A stretch of 64,000 bases of DNA from Rehmannia glutinosa (GCA_016081115.2 CM071931.1:13338284-13402283), one strand, 5' to 3'. Shown: positions 22,828 to 34,538, counted from the first letter of the stretch. Notes: generated from the letters alone by a model not told the origin. Numbers and translations: made by a program.

Positions 22828-24514
22828 GTACGTTTATCTCGACGCCCTTCGTACGAGTATACTTGCATATGGGTATTGGTATGTTCGGATGTGGATTTCA
22901 CTAGCCTGAAGCTCTTTTTTGATTTCTTTTTTTTTTTTGTTTGTAATTTTAGTTTTTAATTTGTTTATCTGTGGTTCTCACATTCTCTTGTGATGAATTG
23001 AGTTGTATGCCAATTGTCTGCTGTTGTAACGCTTGATTTGAATTGGTTTTTGGGACGGTGTTGTAGATCTATGGAAGGACTGGTTCTTCTGGTTAATAGT
23101 TTTAGGGTTAGTGTTGAGAATTTAAGCAATCTTATTTTTGAGCTTTTCATAGAATTACGGTTTCTGTTTTTTCGTTCATGTGTATGCTTGTTTCGAATAT
23201 GATTTTGGGTTTTCTGTCTGTGCATTTTATGGTAAGTAAACTAGAGATTGATTGGGTATCTGTAGGTTGGCAAATGTCTGTTCTGTATAAGTTGTTTGAT
23301 ATTTAATGATCTCCGCTTCTTGTTGTTTTGAGTTTCTGCTCATTAAGTTGGAAAGGATGGTGATATAGTGAAGTTCATTTCACATTTGGAGGTCGTTGAG
23401 CTTATATATGTAACTCTGTTTGTCCTATTGTTATTGATACATTTGTTAAATTGCGCAGTCGAACATTAATTTTTGACATTGTGTACATGTACTGCACTAA
23501 TATATTTAATTTTCATTTTTATGTAAAAATGCAATGTCATATGGTATTTTTTTTTTTAATGCTCTATGTTTGGAAGGAAAAAAGACAAAGTAGATTTTCA
23601 CTGGTTAATGGCTGATTTTAGCTTTAATTATTGGAGGCAGTACAGTACTAAGTCACTGTTTCCAAGCTGCAGTGTCATTTTCTTTTTTCTTCTAGTGTTT
23701 TGTGTATTTCGGGTCAATTTGCTGGTTAGTGAAGGTTTTTAACTTTAATTATTGGATGGCGGTGATTACGTAACTGGTGCTTACGTAGTTACGTTACACC
23801 CTTGACTTTCCTTTGTGTTTCACTAAATTGAGTTCCATGTCAGTTGTTTAATATGTTGTTTGATCATAGTCACACTATTTTTGTTCAAATGTATACTTCG
23901 GAGGGAGTAAAGGGACTGGATTTTCAGTAGCATAACTAACAGTCTAACATGGTAAGCTTTGCGGTTTATTAGTTTGAGGATCTAACAATGCATACTCAAG
24001 GACGATAATGGATTTGGTTTTTGCTAATCATTCATTAAACATTGGAATTAGGTGACGCATACGAAACATCAGATAATAGCCATTTTTACAAGTTTACCTA
24101 TTCATGTGGATACTGGTACAGGCATAACATTGTTTGGACAAAAGTATGATACCGAAATTTGCAAGATCTTTGTGAGGCTTCCTGTGTATTGTGAGGAGTC
24201 GCAACTTTTTAATAATATGTTAATGTTAGTACCTGTCATTTTTGCCTAACTTAACGGGAAGTTAATCATGCTCAGCAGTTGCTAAATAAGCAGCAGAATC
24301 CTACTTATTAGTATCAGGCGCTAATGTTATCTATAGTACGTTTCTATTCGTAGGACTCCATTGTTGATAACTAAGTGGTATGTTCTAGTGAATAAATGTT
24401 TATAAATCTTTATTGTGGCCTGAAAGCCCTTGAGCATGACTTAATATGTGACACTTCAGTTTTGAATTTCATTTAGAAAGTAGTACACTAATTGTACAAA
24501 TTTTCCTTTTGCAG
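22828..24514 (+). other. TM9SF 5' leader intron (copy A)
   Basis: Donor GTACGT at 22828 and acceptor TTTTGCAG at 24507-24514, 78 nt before the ATG. T-rich, typical of plant introns, without a protein-like frame. Nearly identical to 58000-59697. Confidence 0.55.
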
Positions 24515-24592
24515 GACTGGTTTTTATATGCCATCAATTTAACTTTGTGTAGCTGGTTTGAGGACATTTCTTTGCCTTCCTTCTATTGAACA

Positions 24593-26381
24593 ATGGCTTT
24601 GCCTTTGATTTCAAGAAGGAAATTATGCTCAGCTTTCACATACTTGGTTCTCATATTCCAAGCCTGTAATGGTTTTTATCTACCTGGAAGCTATATGCAT
24701 ACATATTCGACTGGGGATGAAATTTATGCCAAGGTGAATTCTTTGACCTCCATAGAGACCGAGCTTCCCTTCAGCTATTATAGTCTTCCTTATTGCAAGC
24801 CTCATGGGGGCATCAAGAAAAGTGCTGAAAATCTTGGAGAACTGTTAATGGGAGATCAAATTGACAATTCTCCATATCGTTTCCCGGATGAATGTCAATG
24901 AATCTCTATACATCTGCACCACTCCTCCATTGAGTGAGAATGAGGTGAAGCTTTTAAAACAGAGAACACGGGATCTGTATCAAGTGAACATGATTCTTGA
25001 TAATTTGCCTGCTATGAGGTTTACCAACCAAAATGGGGTTAAAATTCAGTGGACTGGATACCCAGTGGGATATACTCCTCCCGGTAATGATGATTACATT
25101 ATTAATCATCTGAAGTTCAGGTATTGATTCACGAGTATGAAGGAGCTGGCGTGGAGATAATTGGTACTGGAGAAGAAGGTATGGGTGTCATTTCAGAAGC
25201 TGATAAAAAGAAAGCTTCAGGCTATGAGATCGTTGGTTTCGAGGTTGTCCCTTGTAGTGTAAAATATGACCCTGAGAAGATGACAAAACTCCACATTTAT
25301 GATAATGTTACATCCGTCAACTGTCCACTGGATCTTGACAAGTCTCAGATCATAAGGGAGCAAGAGAGAGTGTCATTTACATACGAGGTTGAGTTTGTTA
25401 AAAGCAACATCAGATGGCCATCTAGGTGGGATGCTTATCTAAAGATGGAAGGTGCTCGTGTACACTGGTTCTCAATTCTCAACTCGTTGATGGTGATTTT
25501 CTTCTTGGCAGGCATTGTTTTTGTCATATTTTTGAGAACAGTGAGAAGGGATCTGACAAGGTATGAAGAATTGGACAAAGAGGCTCAGGCACAGATGAAC
25601 GAGGAGCTTTCAGGATGGAAGCTTGTGGTTGGTGATGTCTTCAGAGAACCATCCCATTCAAAGTTGCTTTGTGTTATGGTTGGAGATGGAGTTCAGATTA
25701 CTGGGATGGCAGTCGTCACTATCGTTTTCGCAGCTTTTGGTTTCATGTCACCAGCTTCACGAGGTATGCTGTTAACAGGAATGATATTGCTTTATCTTTT
25801 CCTGGGAATCGCTGCTGGAGTGCGTTGGTGTGCGAATGTGGACGACTATCAAAGGGACATCTAAAGGATGGAGATCAGTTTCTTGGTCAATAGCATGCTT
25901 CTTCCCTGGAATTGTTTTCGTTATCTTGACCGTGTTGAATTTCATCCTTTGGGAAGTAACAGTACTGGTGCAATTCCAATTTCCTTATATTTCATACTCT
26001 TGTCACTCTGGTTCTGTATTTCAGTACCACTCACTCTCTTGGGTGGACACTTTGGCACACGAGCTGAGCCTATTAAATACCCCGTTCGGACCAATCAGAT
26101 CCCTAGAGAAATCCCTGCTCGAAAATATCCCTCGTGGCTTCTTGTTCTTGGCGCTGGAACTCTTCCGTTTGGAACTCTCTTCATCGAGCTTTTCTTCATC
26201 CTCTCAAGCATCTGGCTCGGGAGATTCTATTACGTCTTCGGCTTCTTGCTCATTGTTCTGTCGTTGTTGGTGATCGTTTGTGCTGAAGTTTCCGTTGTTT
26301 TAACTTACATGCATCTCTGTGTTGAGGATTGGATGTGGTGGTGGAAAGCATTTTATGCCTCTGGTTCAGTTGCTCTATATG
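24593..26381 (+). CDS. TM9SF/nonaspanin membrane protein, copy A (partial, frameshifted)
   Basis: TM9SF proteins are nine-pass Golgi and endosomal proteins. The single coding exon starts MALPLISRRK; residues 1-27 look like a signal peptide, followed by FYLPGSY and the conserved GDEIYAKVNSL. Further family segments are GYPVGYTPPG, HEYEGAG, and the first membrane span after VHWFSILNSL. The frame is broken four times relative to copy B: an extra C at 24883-24885, a lost G near 25121, a scrambled extra base at 25817-25823 and a lost G near 25951. Copy A ends at the N run in a late membrane span, so the last ~60 codons are absent. All breaks are in G or C runs or a scrambled GC stretch, which suggests sequence errors rather than a true pseudogene. 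Confidence 0.88.
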
Positions 26382-26481
26382 NNNNNNNNNNNNNNNNNNN
26401 NNNNNNNNNNNNNNNNNNNNNNNNNNNNNNNNNNNNNNNNNNNNNNNNNNNNNNNNNNNNNNNNNNNNNNNNNNNNNNNNN
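26382..26481. other. Assembly gap of exactly 100 N
   Basis: One hundred N bases cut the copy A TM9SF gene and join it to an unrelated copia fragment. A round 100 is a usual placeholder for a scaffold join of unknown size, so adjacency across it is not proven by sequence. Confidence 0.97.
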
Positions 26482-29480
26482 CCGTTGTGTTTGAAGCTAA
26501 TATGGTGGATAACCTAAAGGAGTGGTGGATAGATACCGGGGACTACTCGTCACATCTATGCCGACAAAGAGATGTTCTCCTCCTACACTTCTCGATAAAT
26601 GGAAGGAAGCTTTTCATGGGAAACTCTTCGACTTCCAACATCGTAGCGCTGGCAAGGTTGTACTCAAGATGACTTCCTAAAGAAGCTTATGCTTGTAGAT
26701 GTCTTGCATGTCCCTGACATCCGTAATTTGGTTTTTGGTACTTTGCTTAGTAAGTAGGGTTTAGACTGTGTTTGAGTCCGACAAGTTTGTAATGACCAAT
26801 AATAGTCGGGTTCGTGTAAGGCTACCTTTGATAAGGGACTTTTCAAGATGTATGTAATGTCCTTTTTCCACAAGAGCGAAGAATAAAAACGTTATTCGGA
26901 TTGTTCTAATTTATGGCATGATAGATTAGACACGAAACTTCAACATAATTAAAAGGTTAGTGAATCTGGAATTAATACCTCACGTTTAAAACAAATTCAC
27001 AAGACAAATGAGAAATTTGTGTTGAAGCAAAATTGGCCAAAGCACCACTTCATTCGCTAACGAGTACCAAACCACTGAGTTAATTCACACAGATGTGTGA
27101 GATTTAAAACTTGTGCAAACTCGAGGTGGGAAAAAGTACTTTATAACATTTAAGACGATTGCACAAGATATTGCTATGTATATCTTTTGAAAAGCAAAGA
27201 TGACGCTTTAGTAGCTTTTAAAACTTATAAGAATAAAGTTGAAAATCAACTTAATTTGAAAATTAAGATGATTCAAGTGATAGAGGCAAAGAGTATGTTG
27301 CTCCGCTTGAAGAATTTTGCTCTAAAGCATGTATAATTCATCAAACGATCACTCCCTTACTCACCTCAATCAAATGGAGTTGCAGAACGCAAAATCATAC
27401 TCTTAAGGAGATGATGAATGTGATGTTGATAAGTTCTGGCTTACCCCAAAACTTGTGGGGGGGAAGCCATACTTTCTGCAAACTACATTCTTAATAAGAT
27501 TCCACACAAAGGTAAAAATAAAACTCCATATGAGTTATGGAAGGGACGAAAAACCGTCATATAAATTCTTCAAAGTGTGGGGTGTTTGGCTAAAGTTGAA
27601 GACGGCCGAAACAAGTGAGAATCGGTCCGAAGATGATCGATTGTACTTTCATTGGATATGCTAACAATAGTAGTGCATATCGCTTTTTAGTGCACAAGTC
27701 AGCAATTCCAGATATAAATGAAGGTATGATCGTTGAATCACTGAATACTATATTCTTTGAGAATATCTTTCCGAATAAAGAAAGGAAAGAAGAAAGTTCG
27801 AGTAAACGAACTTATGAAACTGCAAGGTTACCTCAAAGTGATGTTGAAGAGAAACTAAGACGCAGTAAAAGGACAAAGTAGCTAAGTCTTTTAGATCTGA
27901 TTTTCTAACTTATATGTTAGAAAATGAACCCAAAACTATTCAAGAAGCATTGTCTAGTCCAGAAGCTCCTCTTTGGAAAGAAGCTATCAATAATGAGATA
28001 GATTCCATCATGCAAAATCACATTTGGGAGTTAGTTGATCTCCCACCGGGTTGCAAACCTTCGGGATGCAAGTGGATCCTTAAAAAGAAGTATAAAGCAG
28101 ATGGATCTATTGACAAGTATAAAGTCCGTTTGGTAGCTAAAGGGTTTAGACAAAAGGAGGGATATGATTTTTTCGATACATATTCTCCTCAAGCATGAGA
28201 TTACGCCCATTCGTGTTCTCATTGCTATTGCTGCCTTGCATAACCTTGAGATACATCAAATGGACGTTAAGACTGCCTTCTTGAATGGTGAGCTTGAAGA
28301 GGAGATCTATATGGAACAACCCGAGGGGTACATTGCACCCGGTCAAGAGCGAATGATGTGTAAACTAGTTAAGTCACTTTTGTGGACTAAAACAAGCACT
28401 TAAGCAATGGCATGCAAAGTTTGACTCGACTATGAAGTCAAACGGTTTCAAGATCAACGAATGTGACAAGTGTATCTACATTAAAGGTTCTACATGTGAT
28501 TACGTCATAGTATGCCTTTATGTAGATGATATGTTGATTATGGGAAGTAGTCATGATTTAATCATGAATATTTTTTTTTTTTTTTTTTTGGAGGAATATT
28601 TAGAACATGTTAAAGAAGAACTTTGACATGAAAGATATGGGATTATCTCGATGTTATATTAGAGATTAAAATCTCTAGAACTTTGAGATGGAATTGTCTT
28701 GTCACAATCCCATTATGTCGAAAGCATACTTAGAAAGTTTAATACTTTTGATAGTCTTCCTGCTAAGACACTTATAGATATAAGTCTACACTTGGCCAAG
28801 AATAGAGGCGAACCGGTTTCTCAAATAGAATATGCAAGGGTAATTGGCGATCTGATGTACTTAATGAATTATACACGCCCGGACATAGCATATTCAAATG
28901 AGTAAGCTAAGTAGTTCACAAGTAACCCGAGTACGGATCACTGGAAAATCGTGACAAGGGGGTACTTAAATATTTAAAGTATATTATGAACTATGGAATA
29001 CTTTATACGAGATATCCAAAGAGATTAGAAGGATACTGATGGGTGCCAATTGATATCCGACACAAAAGACTCCAAGTCCACAAGTAGATATGTTTTCACA
29101 ATAGGTGGAGGAGCGGGTGTCGTGAAGTCTTCTAAGCAAATGTGCATAGCTCGATCCACTATGAAAATTCGAGTTCATTGCTTTAGATAAACCTCGGAGA
29201 AGAAGTTATAATAGCTTAGAAACTTCTTAGAGGATATTCCTTGTTGGAATAAGAATAAGTCGGTCTTTTTGTTTTGATATTGTGATAGTCAATCAAAGAA
29301 TTGGAAAGGCACAAAGTAGAATGTATAATGGTAAGTCTAGACATATACGTCGAAAACACAATACCATTAGACAGTTGATTTCGAATAGGGTTATTTCGGT
29401 TGACTACATGAAGTCAAAAGAAAACCTTGTGGATCCGCTTTACAAAAGGTATAAATCGAGATCAATTGTATGAATTGTTA
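26482..29480 (+). pseudogene. Copia pol, decayed
   Basis: Domains in copia order, spread over all frames. Protease: WWIDTG near 26521-26545. GAG-pre-integrase remains near 26900-27050. Integrase: YSPQSNGVAERK near 27352-27392, then a C-terminal part with GYANNSSAYRFLVHKS. Reverse transcriptase: KTIQEALSSPEAPLWKEAI, KWILKKKYKADGS, MDVKTAFLNGELEEEIYME and the catalytic YVDDML near 28520. RNase H tail: KAQSRMYNGKSRHIRR and SVDYMKSKENLVDPL. Many frameshifts and stops make it non-functional. The 5' end is lost at the gap, so gag and the 5' LTR are not in view. Confidence 0.85.
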
Positions 29481-30043
29481 AGGGAATGGGTTTAAAATCC
29501 GCAAACTAAAGAATGTTCATAGCAAGAACTCTAACCTTTGTGAATTGGAGATCCCAAGACTTTGTTCAATGGGACAACTAAGTTATGAATGTTCACCGAC
29601 ACTTGGAAAATGTGTTAACTCATTCTCGAAACATCCAAGTCAATGAAAACCTCAAAATGTGGTGAGGTTAAGTTTAAGACTTTTTAATGATTCCTATACC
29701 GAAAGGTGGAGTATGGCAGATACTCTTCAATAGAGATCACCTATATAAGCAAGAAATAATGGCCGCTTCAAATAAACGCTTATGAATCTAAGATATGGTC
29801 CAGGGCGAACGGACACAACATGAGAACAACAATTGTTAGAATTGTTATTGTGTAAATCTTGTTGTCTCGCTTTATACAAACTACCGAGTAGTTCAAGACA
29901 TCGCGTCACTAAGCGGCTAGTAAACCGATAAGTATTTTACTAAGCAAGGTTCAAAGCCACAAGCTACCTATCCCGATGCAATAACAAAGGACTTTCAGCT
30001 TAATCTGCATACACGCATGCATTAATTTCATTCATGTGGGGAT
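29481..30043 (+). other. Copia 3' non-coding region and polypurine tract
   Basis: Matches 17355-17925 in reverse, including the segments around CCTATACCGAAAGGTGGAGT and GCATTAATTTCATTCATGTG. Ends in ATGTGGGGAT at 30034-30043, just before the LTR. No frame of note. Confidence 0.6.
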
Positions 30044-30741
30044 TATTGGAATTTGGTTGCAAATGGGTGTTGACCCAATTTTGACCAAATAATTAAGTGG
30101 TTCCCGTTAGTGAAAAATAGAATTAAATTATTTGTAAAAATTCTAATAAGAAAGTAGATGAAAATAACATTTGAAATTTCTCAAAACCAATTTCGGTGAA
30201 TGAGAAATTAATGCTAGAAGTTAGCCACTTAATACTAGAAAATAGTATGGAAAATGGAAAATGTGGGGAAAGAGAAATGCTCCATCCCACATAGGAAAAA
30301 GAGGCAAAGTTTGCTCACTGATATATCACAAGTTGACTTATGAGTTTGGGCCCTCAGGGCACCCAAGTTTTTAAAGGGGTGAGGACCTACATGCTTGTGG
30401 GTTTGGTTCAAAAGCACGCGCACTCCGCGCCGCCGCCTTCCACCGTCGGTCGGCTCGGCCCCACCTGGGTCCAGTCGAGGTCGCGAGTCGTGGGCTTGGG
30501 CTTGGGCCCTTATTCTTTTGGACCAAAACCTTTAAACTAAATAATTAATTATTTTTTAATTAATTAATTAAATTTCCAACGGAAAGTGTTCGTGATCCAA
30601 GACAAAGGTGGACGCACGCCCGTGCATCGGTCGTGTGTCAAGTGGAGACTTTTGTCATTTTCGCTCGCGATCCACACATGGGCACACGACGTCGTCGTGC
30701 GCCCGGGTCGTCGGCCGATGCGAAAGGTGAGCAGATGCGCC
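30044..30741 (+). repeat. Copia 3' LTR, first fragment
   Basis: Begins TATTGGAATTTGG (TGTTGG in the related element) and runs through AAATTATTTGTAAAAATTC and the GC-rich GGGTTTGG..CGCGCACTCC tract to GATGCGCC at 30734-30741, the left target duplication of a hAT element. Confidence 0.7.
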
Positions 30742-32459
30742 TGGGATGGCAATGGGCAGTTGGCCAAACCCGAGACCACCCCGCTAAGGAAAATCGAACC
30801 GGACCCGCCCACTCGGCGGGTCTAGAGCCGCTTGACCCGCCACCTGACTAAAGGGGAAATTACACAAAAATACGCTGATTTTTGTACCATTACCACACAA
30901 TACGCTCCTATTACTCTTGTGCCTATTTTTTTACTTTTGTACGTAATTGTTTTTTTACGCTCCTTGCTATTTTTTGGTTATTTTTATTTTTTTTCATTTT
31001 TTTTGTTCATTCATTGTTTTATATGTTATATAAGTTGTTTCGAGGTTGTTTACATTTGTTTCTTTATTGTTTCTATGTTGTTTCTTTGTTGTTTCGATGT
31101 TTCAAAATAACTTTAACCTATTTTTTATGTTGTTTTTTATTGATATATTGTTATGTACATTGTTTCTATTGTTTCGGTGTTGTTTTATAATATTTTTAAC
31201 GTTGTTCTAATAATTGTTTTTGTTTTTTTCATGTAGTATTCAATGTGTAAATACAATTTTTACCTATTTTTAAGCTCTTTTTATTCATGTTGTGTTTTTA
31301 ATATTTTTTACGTTGTTTCTGGGTTGTTTTCATACCCTTTTTAATGTTGTTCTGATATTTTTTTGTTGTTTCAATGAAGTTTTCGATGTTTAAATACAAT
31401 TTTTTACCTATTTTTATTAAAAGAAACATGTTAGAAACAATGTTGAAACACATAAACATGTTTGAAACATGTTAGAAACATGTTTGAAACAATGTTGAAA
31501 CACAGAAACATGTTTGAAACAATGTTGAAACAAAGCGTAAAATTTTCCAGGAATTTTTACTGGAGCGTATTGTTGTGTAAAAAAGAGCAGGGAGAGTAAA
31601 TTTAGGTAAAATTGCACCGAAGCGTAAATTTAGGTTAAATTGCATCGGAAAGCGTAAAAGGTCGGTATTGACTTAAAAAAGTGCGTATTTTTGTCATAAG
31701 CCCTTGACTAAATTTGAATCGCAATTAGTCGTCCCGATTTTAAGTTGAGGCCCATTCGAGCACTCGGAAACTGATCGATCCAAATTGTTTTGTAAAATAT
31801 GTGCCAAATTCATTCACACAAGAGAGTGAAATTTAAACAAATTGACACAAAATTAAACTTTATATAACTATGCAAGGCGCATGTGGGAGAGAGTAAATTC
31901 ATTAACAACACAAGCATTTAATTGAATGGACCAAGCATATATTTAACCAAAAGTGACTCAAAATACAAATTACAAAATTAATTAAAATAAATGGATAGAT
32001 CCTTAAGAAGTAAACCAATCATTGTCTAAATTAATTTGCCCTTGAAAAATTGGGGGAACCCGTGGACAATGATATTAACATAAAAGCTTGAGGAAGAAGA
32101 CTTGCCAGTTGCACGCACTTGCGCTGGACTGGAAGCTCAGGAGAAAGACGTCCCTGCCGGAGTGAAGGCTCGAGGAAGAAAGTCACAAGAGACTAGTAGA
32201 GAGAAATTCAGAGACTGTCCGAGAAAGAAAAAGAAACTGAACTCATTGTCTTGCGTTGAATTCATAGTCTGATAAGGGACTAAATTTAAATGGGGGAATA
32301 ATGAATATAAACTATTAAGAAAAAGCTTAACGTAGTGGGGCGGGTCCAAAAAACTTAAACCCATTACCCGCCCCGGACCCGGCGGGGCGGGTTTATAACG
32401 GGTCTAGGCGGGCGGGTTCATTGTGGGTCCGGGTTGAACCCGCCCCATTACCATCCCTA
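30742..32459. mobile_element. hAT-like element inside copia LTR
   Basis: The left end is TGGGATGGCAATGGG; the right end reads TAGGGATGGTAATGGGG on the other strand. Perfect 8 bp GATGCGCC duplications flank it (30734-30741, 32460-32467). Subterminal regions are rich in GGCGGGT/ACCCGCC motifs. It has no transposase, and contains a second element at 30853-31703. Confidence 0.8.
30844..31712. mobile_element. Mutator-like MITE inside the hAT element
   Basis: The element spans 30853-31703. The left end GGGGAAATTACACAAAAATA pairs with the right end read as GGGCTTATGACAAAAATACG, both followed by ACGC-type sequence. A 9 bp duplication with one mismatch (CTGACTAAA / TTGACTAAA) flanks it. The interior holds minisatellite arms: GTTGTTTC-type repeats on the left, ACATGTTTGAAACAATGTTG repeats on the right, inverted to each other. 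Confidence 0.7.
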
Positions 32460-32545
32460 GATGCGCCTGTTCGGTGTAAACATGTCTTTTCGAGGCAAAA
32501 GACATGATATTTCCATACGTGCACCTTGTTGCCTATATAATTTGA
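32460..32545 (+). repeat. Copia 3' LTR, second fragment
   Basis: Resumes with GATGCGCCTG and matches the related LTR through AAACATGTCTTTTCGAGGC, CCATACG and CCTATATAA. The match fades after this point. Confidence 0.55.
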
Positions 32546-32925
32546 ACCCATGTAGATGAAATGATATACAAAATAATTGAAAATTTTTGAATGGTTTTGG
32601 TCTTCATTTCTTGAGAATCGAACAAATTCAGAGATGTATCTACTTATTCAGTTGCACATTAAAGTTCCAATAAACTTTACCTTGAACAAAAATTATGTGC
32701 TTTTATGCCCTAAGATTCAGCTTCTAGCATTCTATGTATATGGAGTTGTTTGTAGTTTTTATTTATTTCTGTATTTTGTATTCAGTCGATCTTATTCGGC
32801 TTCTAGCAGAGGAATGGTAGTGTGAGAGAGGGCTTATTTGGTTTGTTAAAACAATGGGCTAATTGGTCATTTCCAAGTATATCACTTATAATCAAAGTTG
32901 CCAAACACAAATATTGACAAACTAT
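32546..32925. other. Unassigned AT-rich spacer
   Basis: No gene-like frame. It may include degraded LTR sequence from the copia element to its left. Ends at the SINE target site. Confidence 0.35.
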
Positions 32926-33191
32926 TATGGATACAATACACCCAGGCATAGCTCAACCGTAAAGGACTTGGGTGACGTGATGTCCGCTGCTGCACCCACA
33001 AAGGGTGGTTGTTCGAATCCTCCTCGGTAACGATTTACAGGGTGGAGAGAGAACTTATGTGGTGACTCGCCTTCGGCAGCCCCAAGGACCTCGACTAGTT
33101 GAGGCATAACCCGCGCTTCACATCCTCCACGGCTCTAGGGCAAGAAAATGGGGCCCTGAATGGAATTCATCATTTTTTATGGATACAATAC
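32926..33191 (+). mobile_element. tRNA-derived SINE
   Basis: The body spans 32940-33177 (238 bp) between perfect 14 bp copies of TATGGATACAATAC (32926-32939, 33178-33191). The 5' part is tRNA-like: an A-box-like ATAGCTCAACCGT near 32948 and a B box GTTCGAATCC at 33011-33020. The 3' end is a short T run. This is the classical layout of a plant SINE moved by LINE machinery. A minus-strand frame over it is not a gene. Confidence 0.85.
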
Positions 33192-33409
33192 GCACATAAT
33201 CCAACACCCCAAACAAAACTAACCCTACAACATATAGTCATAAATAGTCCTATCATCATATATCCAGTATAATTTATATTCTCGCATCAATTTTCCCCAA
33301 ACATGTCCTAATAATTTATGATATCCATCTTTTTATTTTAAAAAAATACTAACAACAACTTTTTGTTTGTCTTAATTTTAATATTGAATCAACTTTTACG
33401 TTGGTTTGG

Positions 33410-33640
33410 ACTAATGCTATCAGAATGAGCTTGGCCCGATCGGTCCAGTAAAAAGATTGAACCGGGCTTCATTTTTAGAGGCTTGGAGTGAACCTGTCCT
33501 ATTTAACCCTGCCGATTAACCCCGAAATATCGGGACGATCCGATATTTTATGTGAATTTTCATGGTTAGGTAGGGTTGGGCTCCAAAAATGGCGGTCTAG
33601 TCACTATTTTGCCCAACATGTTCGGCCACTTTGACAGCTC
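33410..33640. mobile_element. Possible hAT-type fragment
   Basis: GC-rich patches such as GCTTGGCCCGATCGGTCC and CATGTTCGGCCACTTTGACAGCTCTA resemble ends of common plant hAT MITEs (TAGAGCTGTCAAAGTGGCC on the other strand). I could not find matching termini or a target duplication. Confidence 0.3.
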
Positions 33641-33859
33641 TAGTTCGTTTCCATTTGGTGAGAATGATTCTATCGAATAAAAGGTGAAAATGAGATCAAC
33701 TTTGTGCTCCAGTGGTAGAATCTTGTATTATAAGGGTGATTGAACGAATGAGATCCCATACGAGTGCGAATGTCCCCTTCCCTATTATCCCCCAATGATA
33801 AAGGGTGAAAATGAAAAATATTTGGAGTAGTAATTATATAATTTGACTAGCTAGTTGAA

Positions 33860-34538
33860 TAAATAAATGGGAGAGTTGTTTGCACCCTAATTTCTTATAA
33901 ATTTTGGGTTTTTTTTGTTTCAAGTTCGTGCATTTTTTTCTTCTTCGAATAGGCACGATCGTGCTTCAAAAAAAGGGTGGCGATCGCAATTTTTTCTAAA
34001 AAAAATGGTGGCACAATCTTTTTTGGAAGTGTGGCACGATTTTGTGCCCTATTTTAAAATGTGGCACGACAATGATCGTGCCATGTATTAAAATAGGGCT
34101 TGATCGTGCCACATTTCAAAAAAAGATGGCACGATTGTACCACCATTTTTTCAGAAAAATATGGCGATCGTGCCACCCATTTTTTTAAGCACGGTCATGT
34201 CTATTAGAACATGACGAAAAAATGCACGAACTTAAACAAAAAAATCCCAAAATTGTATACCATTTGGAATCCAACCTATAAAACCTTCAATCTATAAAAA
34301 ATAACACATTTTCGCATTTAATGCTACAATTAAACTTAGCACGATAGAAAACAAAATAAAAAATTATATCTTAAATCCTAAGGAGAAAAAAAATCTGGAA
34401 AAAAAAGATTGGGTGTATTTATAATTTTTTTGACAGTAAGGGCACAATAGTTATTTAAATCATTTTAATTTTGTGAAAATAGGGAGTGAGATATATTTAT
34501 AAGAAATTGGGGTGCAAATAGCGGCTCCCTAAATAAAT
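33860..34538. mobile_element. Palindromic Mutator-like MITE upstream of EF-Ts
   Basis: The element spans 33869-34529 (661 bp). Ends GGGAGAGTTGTTTGCACCC and GGGAGCCGCTATTTGCACCC (other strand) are inverted repeats, and perfect 9 bp TAAATAAAT duplications flank it (33860-33868, 34530-34538). A second palindrome lies inside (33900-34260), in which TGGCACGAT-type units recur in both orientations, separated by A or T runs. Non-coding. It ends about 300 bp before the EF-Ts leader exon. Confidence 0.8.

Larger units (their letters stand above)
1..26381 (+). repeat. Copy A of a 26.3 kb duplicated block
   Basis: The first bases match those from 35291, and the last base before the N run (26381) corresponds to 61566. 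Gene order, transposons, target-site duplications and introns are shared throughout. Copy A differs from copy B by a missing Mutator-like MITE (empty site near 7351-7360), an extra hAT-like element (21272-22321), many one- or two-base indels in homopolymers, and scrambled CpG-rich tracts. The homology probably continues left of the window. It is best read as an allelic or partly error-containing version of copy B; a real segmental duplication cannot be excluded from the sequence alone. Confidence 0.93.
26482..32545 (+). mobile_element. Plus-strand copia element, 3' part, with nested insertions
   Basis: It consists of pol (to about 29480), a non-coding 3' region (29481-30030), a purine tract ATGTGGGGAT and an LTR from 30044. 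The 3' region and LTR match the minus-strand outer element of both block copies, so they are one family. The LTR is interrupted at 30742-32459 and can be followed to about 32545 (CCTATATAA region), beyond which I lose the match. No right-hand target duplication was found. Confidence 0.75.

Noticed and set aside
23014..23225. Small frames on both strands in the TM9SF leader intron
   Set aside because: Conserved between copies only because the whole block is; composition is that of an intron and no motif is present.
24593..26381. Copy A TM9SF as a true pseudogene
   Set aside because: All four breaks are in G or C runs or a scrambled GC stretch, and copy B is intact at each; sequence error is the simpler reading.
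28570..28590. T run interrupting the reverse transcriptase frame just after YVDDML
   Set aside because: I considered programmed slippage, but the element has many other stops and frameshifts, so decay or homopolymer error is enough.
30832..31190. Two overlapping frames rich in Phe, Leu and Tyr that look like membrane proteins
   Set aside because: They arise from T-rich minisatellite repeats in a MITE arm.
31400..31530. Short regularly repeated units that might suggest a CRISPR-like array
   Set aside because: Units are contiguous and variable, without unique spacers; the locus is plant nuclear DNA and the repeats are a MITE minisatellite.
33690..33790. Possible second tRNA-like sequence (CTCCAGTGGTAGAATC and GAGTGCGAATGTCC)
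   Set aside because: The B-box match is poor and no target duplication or tail is seen.
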